64,000 bases of DNA, taken from assembly GCF_009017415.1 (NCBI RefSeq), contig NC_092408.1, positions 3,844,001 to 3,908,000 of the forward strand, given 5' to 3'. Position 1 is the first letter of the stretch. The number at the start of each line of letters is the position of its first letter. The DNA comes from Aspergillus flavus. Its lineage: Eukaryota; Ascomycota; Eurotiomycetes; Eurotiales; Aspergillaceae. Shown here piece after piece: positions 12,088 to 21,582 of this stretch. The notes beneath the pieces are model-generated. The model did not search any database, was not told the origin of the DNA, and was given only the letters and a program-made list of their open reading frames with translations. A program made the translations under genes and the position numbers.

Positions 12088-14178
12088 TCATCGGTTATTC
12101 GTCCAAACATCTCCCAGTGCTCGCCGTCGTTTCTGGCCTCCCTGTTTCTGGGTTGCTCGGAATCGCTCATGATCGGAGGCCAGCTTACGCTTGAACAGGT
12201 TGATATCCATTAGCAGATCCTCCATATCAGTCTGCATGTCATGAGCTTCAAGTTCACGACCCTTAATACGGATCGTGTCCTCATCTTCCCAGATCAGGTC
12301 GGGTTCAGTTTCCACATCTGAAATTGGCGATCCGGGTCGGTTTTCCTTGTTGTATTCCGTCACAGGCGAAAGACTGCCTCTGCGTTTCTCAACAGTCACA
12401 GGTGGGATTGGATTTCTCAAACTATCGAGAGCCAACTTCAGGTGATTGCGCAGTGCTTCATTTTCTGTTTGCAGTTGCTTGATCTTGCATTCACTGACCA
12501 TCTTCGTCTCCTCCATTAATCGCTGCAGCTTCTCCACCTTCTGCTGATATTCCTCCAGTTTCTCATTCTGAATCTCGCTTTCTCGACGGTTCGCCGTCGC
12601 CAAACTCACGCTGAGCTGTAGTGTACGGATCGTCTCCGCCATTTCGGCGATCTGTTTGTCGCGCTCGGCGGCAGATAAATGGTCTTGATTGACCCGAGCA
12701 CGAGTACGGATACGTTTCGCCTGATCTGCATAGCGGAGAGTAGATAGTGTCTCTTCGTAGTCTGATGGGGAAATACAGGCAATCATGGCAGTCTTCGAGT
12801 TGCCCCCCAAGCTGTCTTTGAGCAACCAGGTGAGGATCGAGTCGCGATAGGGAACAACGTCCTTGCCTTTCCGCTTGCCGGACCGGCCTTGCTTCGGATC
12901 TGCTAAGGCCGCAATAACTCGACCCAATGTCGTGAGCGATTTGTTGATGTTCGACCCTTCGCGTAGCCGTTGTCCGGTCGCCTCTGTAGACTTAGCTCGC
13001 TCCGATCCTGCCAAGTCAACCAGGCGGATTCGTGCTGTGCGTTCCGTCGTCTCGTCGGTTGAGAGGTCATGATGGATTTGTTTCAGGGTGATTGTGAAGA
13101 CTGCATGGGAGCGGGACGAGGTATCGTTCATCTTGGTGCTTGCTACCGTGCGGGAAACATCTCCTTTGCGCATGAATTTCATAAGTTCAGCGAAATTCTT
13201 CACTGTTGCCTCAGTCAAGTCCTTCACGTAAGGGCCTTCAGAGGGCGACTCGCGGATCCGAAGGTAATGAGGCGGGTCAGTCCGAGGCACCAGCAAGTCG
13301 CGGACATGTTCGTTGTAAACCTCGAAGTAGGAAACGCGGACGTTGAAGCTGATATCTGGCGACTGAACACTCTCTATACGCTGAAACAAATCTTCGCAGG
13401 TTCGTGGAATCAAGCCCGGCTGGTCCGGAGTGCCCATCATGGTGTAACTCTTGCCGGAACCTGTCTGACCATAGGCGAATATACAAGTGTGGTATCCTTC
13501 GAAGTTGTGATCTAGAAATTCTTCTCCCAAGCAATTGTACACGTCTTCTTGGTGCGCATAGTGATCGTCGTCTATATCGTGAGACCAAAACGAGTTATCG
13601 AAAACAAATGATTTATCCTCCAATACCTTTCCGCGTGCTTGCGACTTCGGTTTGCCCTCGTCCTCTGGGTCAAGTCTGGGCGCCCTTAGTTTGGTCGTCT
13701 GCGTCCGAGGATCCATGCTAATCAAGCACTCCGCATTGCGCTCGATTTCTAGAATATCCTATTTTAGTGAACTGTAATTTTGAACGCCTAGCGGCGTGCA
13801 CACGCCCTACATACCTCTGGGCAAGAACTTCCTCACCCGAACCACGACGCGAACATTTCCACCAGGGGTCGGGCTCGAGGCACCATCTAGATAGGTGCCG
13901 TGCATGGCCCCTCCTTCCCTTGCGCGCAGAGAAGGACTGGAAGCGTTCGACCGTAGTGCGGCGGCGGAAGCAGTTGTCGATCGGATTGACGGGCTCGTGA
14001 TGCTCGTTAGGGCGGAGGTATCGGAAGACGAGACGGATGATTGTGATCCAGGCCCATAGCCATGACCGACATGGTGGTAAACCCGCGGATCCAAGGACAT
14101 ATCCAAACTATGTTCCCTCAATAACTGTACAAACTGAGTGCTGAGCTCACGTTGGCGATTCACTAATTGGTGGTACAT
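12088..14178 (-). CDS. Kinesin-3-like motor protein lacking the long cargo tail
   Basis: This is a microtubule plus-end motor. Two exons, complement of 13815 to about 14178 and 12088-13748, flank a 66-nt intron. The motor domain starts at NVRVVVRVRKFLPRE. It has the P-loop AYGQTGSGKSYT, switch I NDTSSRSH, switch II VDLAGSE and the neck region YADQAKRIRTRARVN. A coiled coil follows (12430-12660), then a charged tail. The motor sequence is of the kinesin-3 type, but there is no FHA or PH domain. This resembles the short second kinesin-3 of filamentous fungi (UncB-like) rather than full Unc104/UncA. A Ser-rich N-terminal extension precedes the motor. The start is uncertain: in-frame ATGs lie at 14176-14178 and 14098-14100, and the frame is open further upstream. 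Confidence 0.85.
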
Positions 14179-14229
14179 ACAGACAAGTGCACCACTGCCG
14201 GAGGGAAGGCGGTCCGAAATGGTGTTCAA

Positions 14230-14970
14230 ATAAGGGTAGAGACAAGACGCTGTGACCCGGCGCAGGGAGCAAGTGGTGCCTTCCCTTCTTGCAGATAAGG
14301 AAGTCCTGCGGGTTAAGATTGAATATAAAGGGATCAGTATCCACCCAGTATTGACAGGTACATTGACACTCCTTTCAATCAGGGGGTAAACAGCCGAGAC
14401 TTAGTTTACTGAAGAGGGGTCCCTGCGATGGAAAGTGAAAGAGAGAAACATGCAGTAATGAGCGCAAGGGGGGCGAACAAAGAAGCCCTGGTATCTCAAA
14501 AACAACCAAGAAACAGAGAGAGGTCTAATAACAAACGCAAGCGTTTGCGAACCTGACGATGGACTCCGGCTTCACATGGCGGTCGGCCAGTGACGCTCGT
14601 TTGGGTTTTGCCGTTTCCGGAATAGTATAGGCCTCAGGCAGGGAGAGGCCAGCCCGCAGGCGGAGTAGTTGCCATAGCAATTAATTAATACACTTGCCCA
14701 GGAAGTCTAGTCTACCCAATGCATGTCATATACGAATTAATGTGGCTCATCTACAGTTACACATGTTTCTCCAATCAACCCTGAAATGTTGAAACGTTGC
14801 CGGTCGGATAACGAACGCCCCGACACGGAAATAACTATGTTTGATTCATTCATGCATGCATACGTACATTTCATTATAACATTTTGATCTTTTCTCCTCA
14901 CCAGGATCCATCAAGGAAAGACAGAAGCGTGCCAAGTCGGACAACGGCATACTATGACACCAAAAATGGC
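14230..14970. other. Intergenic, kinesin promoter side
   Basis: About 740 bp lies between the kinesin 5' region and the duplicated-module gene. A short inverted repeat (CAAACGC/GCGTTTG with a 2-nt gap) occurs at 14532-14547. No gene is seen. Confidence 0.45.
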
Positions 14971-15429
14971 CTAATCGAAGTCAACAAAATCTTTGGCTGG
15001 CTTGCGAAAGTTTTTAGTCGCCGCTATGTAAGCGTCCGCCTCGTCATCACCAAGTCTTCCTCTCGACAACTTCTCATAATCAGTATACGAGGCGTTAGGT
15101 ACTGGGTTTCCGTGTTCGTCAAGGGTGGTCTCCAGCATCTCCTCCGTATTCCATTTTGAGAAGTCCGGCTTAAGAGTATCATCTTTAGTTGAGTGGTGAA
15201 ACGTTCCAGTCGCCGCTACGTAAGCGTCCGCCTCGTCTCGACCGAGGATTCCTCTCGACAACTTGTCACCATCAGTGTATGAGGCGTCAGGTACGGGGTT
15301 TCCGTGTTCATCAACGGTGGTCTCCAGCATCTCCTCCGTATTCCATTTCGAGAGGTCCGGCTTATTAGAACCAGTAGCGGAGCTCACCGCTTTCTGTACA
15401 GTCTCCTGAGCTTTCGAAAACATCGACAT
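14971..15429 (-). CDS. Small hydrophilic protein of two tandem ~65-residue modules
   Basis: I do not recognise a named family. The intronless 152-residue protein has a short N-terminal segment (MSMFSKAQETVQKAVSSATG) followed by two copies of the same module, residues 23-86 and 87-152. Each copy carries KPD(L/F)SKWNTEEMLETT, DEHGNPVP, ASYTD, KLSRG and DEADAY(V/I)AAT. About 44 of the first 52 positions are identical between copies, and the duplication is also plain in the DNA (15172-15363 against 14974-15171). There is no signal peptide, no membrane segment and no cysteine. Composition is acidic and hydrophilic, as in small stress- or conidiation-associated fungal proteins, but that role is inference. 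A second ATG at 15421-15423 is an alternative start. Confidence 0.75.
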   Translation of the reverse strand: MSMFSKAQETVQKAVSSATGSNKPDLSKWNTEEMLETTVDEHGNPVPDASYTDGDKLSRGILGRDEADAYVAATGTFHHSTKDDTLKPDFSKWNTEEMLETTLDEHGNPVPNASYTDYEKLSRGRLGDDEADAYIAATKNFRKPAKDFVDFD

Positions 15430-16859
15430 GGTGATAACCTGCTAAGTCACTACCTGATACTTTCCTCGAATCAAGTCTAGACACCCACGTACCAATGAGT
15501 ACTGTGTGGATCGATAATGATTGTTCAAATCAGTTTGGCAGTGAATAGATAAAATTCATCATGAAACAGAAGAATCCGTTCGACTGCGGGGGATCTATTA
15601 ATACCATACTGGGTGGCGTTGATGATTTGGTGATGACGACAGCTGTCATCATCACTTGCTTGACATGCTTTGTTTGTACAAGGTCATTGACTATAACGCG
15701 AGCCACTCATGGCTCGAAAGTCCGCAAAAGGAAGTTTTCTCACTGAATGGTAACCAGTCAAAACGGCCGACGGTTCAGTCTGGACCGTCCATGCGTGTGG
15801 GAAGGTTCTCCGCGTCGATAGAGGTAGCTGGAGCAATGATCTGGATATCCGGGATGGAAGCTTATTACTGTCCATGGGCAGTTGCCCGGGTGTAGTACTC
15901 ATTGGCCGATAGAATTGTGGTAAAACCCAGAACATCGGGATGATGCAAGAACAGCGGGAAGACCCTGCTATGAGTAGTAGTAATCTGTGTTGATCGAGGC
16001 AGTTGAAAACGTGACATCGACACTGAGTGAATAGTAGAGAATAATCAATCTACCCAATAGAGACATTATCGTTTTATCTTTGACCCAAGACGCACATTCG
16101 ACTGTGGCAGGAGGATTCAATGTTGAAAATCATTATTTCTAGAATAAATTACTTACCCTCCGCCTACTCCCGTACGCTGTCAAACGATTTAGACATTCAC
16201 TATTGGCTGGGCGGCTGTCATGCAACAAATCACGGGGATCTGATACCGTATCAAACTACATGATTCCCATTGGCCTCGGACATGTCATCATTCCATCTGA
16301 TGGACTAATTCGGAAATTATTATATTTTAGCTTTACATAAGGCTGGAGATTTCAAACCCCTCCCAAATTTTGATACATACGGAGTACTCCGTACATGGGG
16401 AACTTTGTGATTGCTTCGTCGTCAGCCCTATCCGTGCGGGGCGTGGGCCTTGGTCCACTCGTAAGATGAAGATGGGGGGATTCTTGAAGAAATACAATCC
16501 AATGGCTCTTCTTACGGCCAATGTCGCAATCGCGAACCATGCCCAGAAGATTAGGCACCAACCGTTTAGAGTGACCGGAAAACTTCACCCTTTCCGAAAT
16601 AGTGACGGTCAATTTTCTCCGTACGATAACGATCATCCCTAGTCTATTAAACTATGGCGACATCGGACACTCTCCGACCCCAATGACTCCAACTGCAAAT
16701 TTTTGCGCCCGCGCTGTCTGTCATATCCGACATTCCACCTTCCTTGGTAGATTCGCTGCAAGCATTCCAGTGCTCTAAGTCAGAATAGCACTGCGCATAC
16801 GATTATTTCAACCACCTGAGCTCCTGAATCCTTATCTGATATCTATCAGACCCTTATCA
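15430..16859. other. Intergenic, contains a perfect 16-bp palindrome
   Basis: About 1.4 kb lies between the divergent starts of the duplicated-module gene and the DUF1275 gene. The open frames here overlap on both strands and look non-coding. A perfect palindrome, TACGGAGTACTCCGTA, is at 16378-16393. Confidence 0.5.
16378..16393. repeat. Perfect palindrome TACGGAGTACTCCGTA
   Basis: A 16-bp perfect palindrome lies in the shared upstream region of two divergent genes, about 470 bp before the DUF1275 ATG. Its half site (ACGGAGTA) recurs in at least five other intergenic places in the window. It could be a dimeric regulator site or a dispersed repeat; the sequence alone does not decide. Confidence 0.6.
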
Positions 16860-17732
16860 ATGAGCGGAAATTCGTCTTCGGGCAACCCGCCCGACCTCGA
16901 AGCCCACCAACCACCTGCGAAAGCCTCTTTCTCAACATGGTGGACACAATCCGTGGACGTCAAATATACCGATCTCATCTGTCTTCTGCTCTGTTTCACT
17001 ACCGGACTCTGTGACAGCAGCGCCTACAATGCATGGTCCTGTTTCTTGGCGATGCAGACCGGTAAGTCCCAACAGCACAACTCCGAAGCAATATACAAGT
17101 CTCGATACTAATAATGAACAGGAAACACAATTTTCCTTGGTCTAGGAGCCTCCGGCCAACCAACCAGTAAACCCTGGGGCTGGTTGAAATCGCTCTGTTC
17201 AATCGCATTCTTCTTCATCGGCGCCTTTACCCTCGCCAACGTTACCCGCCGCGCCGGAGCCCGCCGCCGTGGCACGCTCTTTTTGTCATTCGTGTTCCAG
17301 TCCCTTCTGGTCATCATTGCCGTCGCCCTGATTGAAGGCGACCTCATTCCACACACCTCGGACGATGCCTCTCTGACAGGTGGTCCTCTCTTCCTGGAGC
17401 TCATCCCCATTGCGCTCTTGGCGTTCCAGTCCGCCGGCTCCATCACTTCCAGTCGGGCGCTGGGGTACAATGAGATCCCGACGGTGGTCTTGACCAGCGT
17501 GTATTTCGACGTCGCATCCGACCCGAATCTGGCGGCTGTGCCAACGACCAACCTGAAGCGAAACCGACGTATCGGAAGTGTGGTGATGCTGTTGGTTGGA
17601 GCTATTGTAGGCGGGTGGTTGAGTCGGAGTAGTGGAGGGATGCAGTCGGCCCTGTGGATGGCTGCTGGGTTCAAGATGGTGATCGCTTTTGCGTGGTTGG
17701 CTTGGAAGAAGGAGGCTGCTCCTTCCAAGTGA
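16860..17732 (+). CDS. DUF1275 (YoaK-like) multi-pass membrane protein
   Basis: This is a predicted integral membrane protein of the DUF1275 family, whose biochemical role is unknown; members are found in bacteria and fungi. Two exons, 16860-17061 and 17122-17732, give 270 residues. A hydrophilic N-terminus of about 35 residues precedes about six hydrophobic segments, including YTDLICLLLCFTTGLCDSSAY, LKSLCSIAFFFIGAFTLA, LFLSFVFQSLLVIIAVALI, LELIPIALLAFQSAGSI and VVMLLVGAIVGGWLS. The family-typical blocks TGLCDSSAYNAWSCFLAMQTGNTIFLG and LTSVYFDVASDP (a variant of the usual TG/TS-xxx-D block) are present. Length is normal for the family. The 60-nt intron junction restores the codon for Gly in QTGN. 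Confidence 0.85.
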
Positions 17733-19271
17733 TCGGGACCTAGCGATGGGTGGTCAAGATGATGTGCTGGGGGGGGGGGTTTAAGATGTTTAATGGAAGT
17801 TAGTAGAGGAGCTAATATGTGATAGAGCGTCCGATTAGACTAATTTAGACCATAGATCTCCTTTTTATAATTTCTCCACCTAATCATGCAACCTACAACT
17901 CTCACCGGCTGCTCTAACATAAACTAGAAACAGGGAATCAACTGGAACAGAGAAATCGTGCTGCAGCCACTAAAATAGCTGTATTTGCATCTTCAGAAGG
18001 GCATAGTATATAACCTATGGTTTTCTGTTAAGGATCTCTCTCTCTCTATCATCATCCGGTACTCTTCCTTACAACCTTGTGCTACAAATTTCAAAACACC
18101 ACTAGTTAAACCTAGCCAGGCATATCTCAACTCTTATTCCTGAAAGTATTGTGGGTGATATCTGCCCATCTAGATCCGGAGAGGGTCTCTAGAGATAAGC
18201 TGTATGAAACATCCAACCATCTACCCTAGCCATTCAACAAGGCTGATTGATGGGTTAGATTGATTCAAGGGAATGGATATATACTATCAGTGTACCGAAT
18301 TGGTTGTGTCCGTGGTAGAAGAATATGTAATCCTATCCTCAATACAGACAATACAAAATTGGGCAGGTATTCCTAGGGAGAACTATCTTAGTGAACATAA
18401 TATCTGGCGTACATGTAGGTCTTTGGACTTGGACGGTGGAGAGTAAACGGTATCATTTAGTATGGCACTTTGGACCAGACAAGATTTGGATCTATACCTA
18501 GTGCTCAATTTATGCCAAGTAACCATCTCAATATATAGCAATCATTTCGGTAGTTAAATATTGCCAGCGGTTCGGCAAGGAACTTCCCGAGCAGTGAGTG
18601 CATAGACCTCAAGAAAATCAATGGAGAAGCGGTGCGCGTGATGAGTTTCCCTTTATGGCAGGTTCGGCATAAGTCAGCATGCACCAAGGGGGAATCGAAT
18701 TCCTAGCGCGGTAGGTCTAAATCCCTTTATATAACTGGGTTATTTATAAAGAACAACGTATACTGATCATCGCATCATCATGATTGGATCACCTGTCCGG
18801 TAAGGGCAATGGCAGGGCTTCCAGAACATGACACATGACGTCTAGACTGTTTGAGACCCCGGATTTGTTTACATAAAGGAAACGATTCAAACACACAAGA
18901 CAGGTCTTGGTATGTAGCCGATTTCGATTTGAAATAGAATGCTAAAGTTCTTCAGCGTACCACGGAACCAGATCGGCAACATCGGGTGCCAGCGATGACT
19001 GCATGACTGCGGCATTTACTTCCATCTGTCAAAATTCTCTCTTACTCATGTTAAACTTTTCCTCTCCGTGTGACGAACCGAGTGACGCTTTGCGGCTGTG
19101 CCCGCTGCTCAGCTGTCAATCATTTCTATCTTAATCCCGCACATAAATAGCCCTACCTATTCCCGACTCCTATGAGTCTCCCGCGCCCAATCGACGAAAT
19201 ATCTCGTCGCTTGGAGAATTTACTCTTTCTATTTTCGATTGAGAATCGAACTCATTACTTGTCCTCCATCA
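17733..19271. other. AT-rich intergenic region
   Basis: About 1.5 kb with a G-run (17770-17779), a short TC microsatellite (18035-18049) and AT-rich sequence. I found no gene and no convincing tRNA or transposon. The end nearest the downstream gene contains a TATA-like CATAAATAG at 19141-19149. Confidence 0.45.
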
Positions 19272-19367
19272 ATGGCATTTACTCCACGGTCTCCCAAAAA
19301 CAAAACTACAACCACTTCTGAGATCCTCAGCTGGCTCAAGAAGTGTCCAATGCAAAGACACAACTAA
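19272..19367 (+). promoter_or_regulatory. Upstream ORF (31 codons) in the leader of the PPIP5K-like gene
   Basis: An ATG at 19272 opens a 31-codon frame that ends at TAA 19365-19367, only 27 bases before the main ATG at 19395. It lies downstream of the TATA-like element at 19141 and so could be in the 5' leader and lower translation of the main frame. Transcript start is not known. Confidence 0.35.
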
Positions 19368-19394
19368 GCGACCTATGTTCCAACACTCATAACA

Positions 19395-20669
19395 ATGTCA
19401 GCACTCTACAAACTGGCGGCAGTCAACAATGGCCCAGAGACCAGCTGGGACGACAACCACATGAGACTCCTCACTCGTCTGAACGACGAGGAAATTGAAA
19501 TCCTCCAACTTCCCTCGCCCAAGTGTTCGGCTAAGCGCATATCGGCCGAATTATGCCAGATGCCAATGAAGAAAGACCAGATCATGGGCTCTCCCTGGAG
19601 ACTCGGTATCTGTGCCATGGAAGACAAAGCACTCAGCAAGGCCAACCAAGAAATATTCCGTCGCTTACAGGTAGACGGTCTTATCGAGGTCATCCTGTTT
19701 GGCGACAAGACACTGTTGAGTAAGCGGCCGGAAGAATGGCCGATCTGTGATTTTCTGATCGCGTTCTATTCTGATGGTTTTCCCCTCGAGAAGGTCATTT
19801 CGTACACAAGACTCCGCTCGCCATCCTGCTATAATGACTTGCATATGCAGAGTCTTCTCTTTGATCGTCGGCTCTGTAATAGAGTCTTGGATCATCTTGG
19901 TGTGAGAACTCCGAAGAGGCTTGAGGTAAACCGTGACGGTGGTCCCAAGGCTCATGACTGGGGTCTCCTTCAGCACGTGTATGATCGGATGGGACTGGTA
20001 ATACCAGGTCCTCAGGAGGGAGAGGCAACCCATGAACGGTCTCATCCACCGAAAGTATCCCTTTCAGAAGACGGGAATACGCTTCTAGTGGACGGTCAAA
20101 CCCTCCACAAGCCCTTTGTGGAGAAGCCCGTCAGTGCGGAAGACCACAACATCTACATTTACTTGCCAACGACTTCCCGGGGCACCGGCGGGGGAAGAAG
20201 ACTGTTTCGGAAAGTTGGCAATAAGTGTTCCGAATACGACCCTGACTTGGTCATGCCCCGGTGTATTACCGAGCAGGGCACGACCAGTAGTTACGTGTAC
20301 GAGCCGCTCTTGAACGCCGACAATGGAGAAGATGTCAAAGCCTACGCAGTGGGGCCCCAGTACTGTTTTGCGGTGACACGGAAATCGCCCGCAGTCACAG
20401 GCGTGGTCCATCGGGATGCAAGTGGCAAGGAAGTAAGACTGCCCACCGAGGTCAGTAAGGAGGAGGCAGACGCGGCTGCCAAGATCTCAACAGGTTTTGG
20501 GCAGTCTGTCTGTGGGTTCGACATCGTTCGAAATAAAGGCAAGAGTTACGTGATCGACGTGAATGGCTGGACCTCGGTGAAAAATCAGCCTAGCTTTTAC
20601 GGTCAATGCGCTGATATCCTGCAGCAGATGCTTATGTCTCATGTTGCTAATAAGATTGCTAAGAAATGA
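19395..20669 (+). CDS. Inositol polyphosphate (PPIP5K/Vip1-like) kinase, kinase domain only
   Basis: This protein resembles the ATP-grasp kinase half of Vip1/Asp1/PPIP5K enzymes, which phosphorylate IP6 or 5-IP7 to make diphosphoinositol signals. It is intronless and has 424 residues. Family blocks are in order: LGICAMEDKALSK, VILFGDKTLL, WPICDFLIAFYSDGFPLEK, LDHLGVRTPKRLEVNRDGGPK, KPFVEKPVSAEDHNIYIYLP (residues 239-258), YVYEPLLNADNGEDVKAYAVG, FGQSVCGFDIVRNKGKSYVIDVNGW. The likely metal ligands D388 and N390 and lysine K244 are retained. The usual C-terminal histidine acid phosphatase-like domain is absent; the frame stops soon after the kinase domain and no phosphatase sequence follows. It is therefore a kinase-only paralogue. 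Catalytic activity is inferred. The ATG context (AACAATGTC) is good. Confidence 0.85.
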   Translation: MSALYKLAAVNNGPETSWDDNHMRLLTRLNDEEIEILQLPSPKCSAKRISAELCQMPMKKDQIMGSPWRLGICAMEDKALSKANQEIFRRLQVDGLIEVILFGDKTLLSKRPEEWPICDFLIAFYSDGFPLEKVISYTRLRSPSCYNDLHMQSLLFDRRLCNRVLDHLGVRTPKRLEVNRDGGPKAHDWGLLQHVYDRMGLVIPGPQEGEATHERSHPPKVSLSEDGNTLLVDGQTLHKPFVEKPVSAEDHNIYIYLPTTSRGTGGGRRLFRKVGNKCSEYDPDLVMPRCITEQGTTSSYVYEPLLNADNGEDVKAYAVGPQYCFAVTRKSPAVTGVVHRDASGKEVRLPTEVSKEEADAAAKISTGFGQSVCGFDIVRNKGKSYVIDVNGWTSVKNQPSFYGQCADILQQMLMSHVANKIAKK

Positions 20670-21582
20670 TAATGCTACCTCGCGATAGATAAGTTATGTA
20701 TCTAGATGTGTACATAGCTTAGACCCATGGTATAGACAGACAATACAACACATCAAGATCGGCTCGGTCCAGAATTACTAGTTAGGGTTGTAACAATATT
20801 TGCGTAACCTCACTGAGTCACTCTATCAGTCCACATCTTGCTTGAAGTAGCCTATCAGTACTACCTATTACTGCCGCTGGAAAATCGCTCATGGTCAAAG
20901 GCCGCCTTCTTTCTGGGTTGAACCCATATTCATCTCGGACCGGGAAGGGGATCAGACTTTTTCTAGTAGGGTTACATGCGGGCTGCAAGCTATGATGGGT
21001 GTGCAATTGCAGCGGTGGAGCGAATACTGGCACCGACCAGGTTGAGTCTAGAATGGCATCTTGTTTTCGACCCTAACTAGCCCAAGCCCTCGTGAAGGCC
21101 CTCTTTTAGGGACCTTTGGGGAATAATGGGTCGACTCTTTATCGGCTCGACTAGTGGGTCTTTAGTGGAATAAAAAAAATTAAGAATTATACTCTTATGT
21201 AAAAAGAAAGTAGTAGAGAAAAAATACTTTTGCTGCCTAGGGCTGTATATTGTATATAAGTCTATATCGCATAAATTCTTCCATCGTCCGCTTACCCAGA
21301 CTCTAAATCAAAAATCAAACCCTTTCAACATTGTTGTTTCTAGTGTGAACGCGACACATCTGAACACAAGTCTCTATCTTTGTCATTACCATAAATCTTT
21401 CGAATGGCTGATTCTAAACTTATGAACAATTCCACTGTGATCGTATCCTTGATCTCAGTATCCCATACCGACCTGGAGACAATTTGCGGATTTGCCGAAG
21501 TGACTCGACCCCCCTAGAGCCCTAATCCCATCAATCTTATCGACTATATCGGTTGAATACATGGCCACCCCGTTTGGACAAA
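20670..21582. other. Intergenic, promoter and leader of the Fet4-like gene
   Basis: About 900 bp. A TATA-like AT-rich stretch (21170-21260) precedes two short upstream frames: 37 codons at 21404-21517 and 19 codons at 21561-21620. The second overlaps the predicted Fet4 start. No other gene is seen. Confidence 0.45.

Noticed and set aside
18505..18760. tRNA-like T-arm and a possible pol-like fragment
   Set aside because: No acceptor or anticodon stem can be folded, and the 60-codon frame shows no convincing transposon motif.
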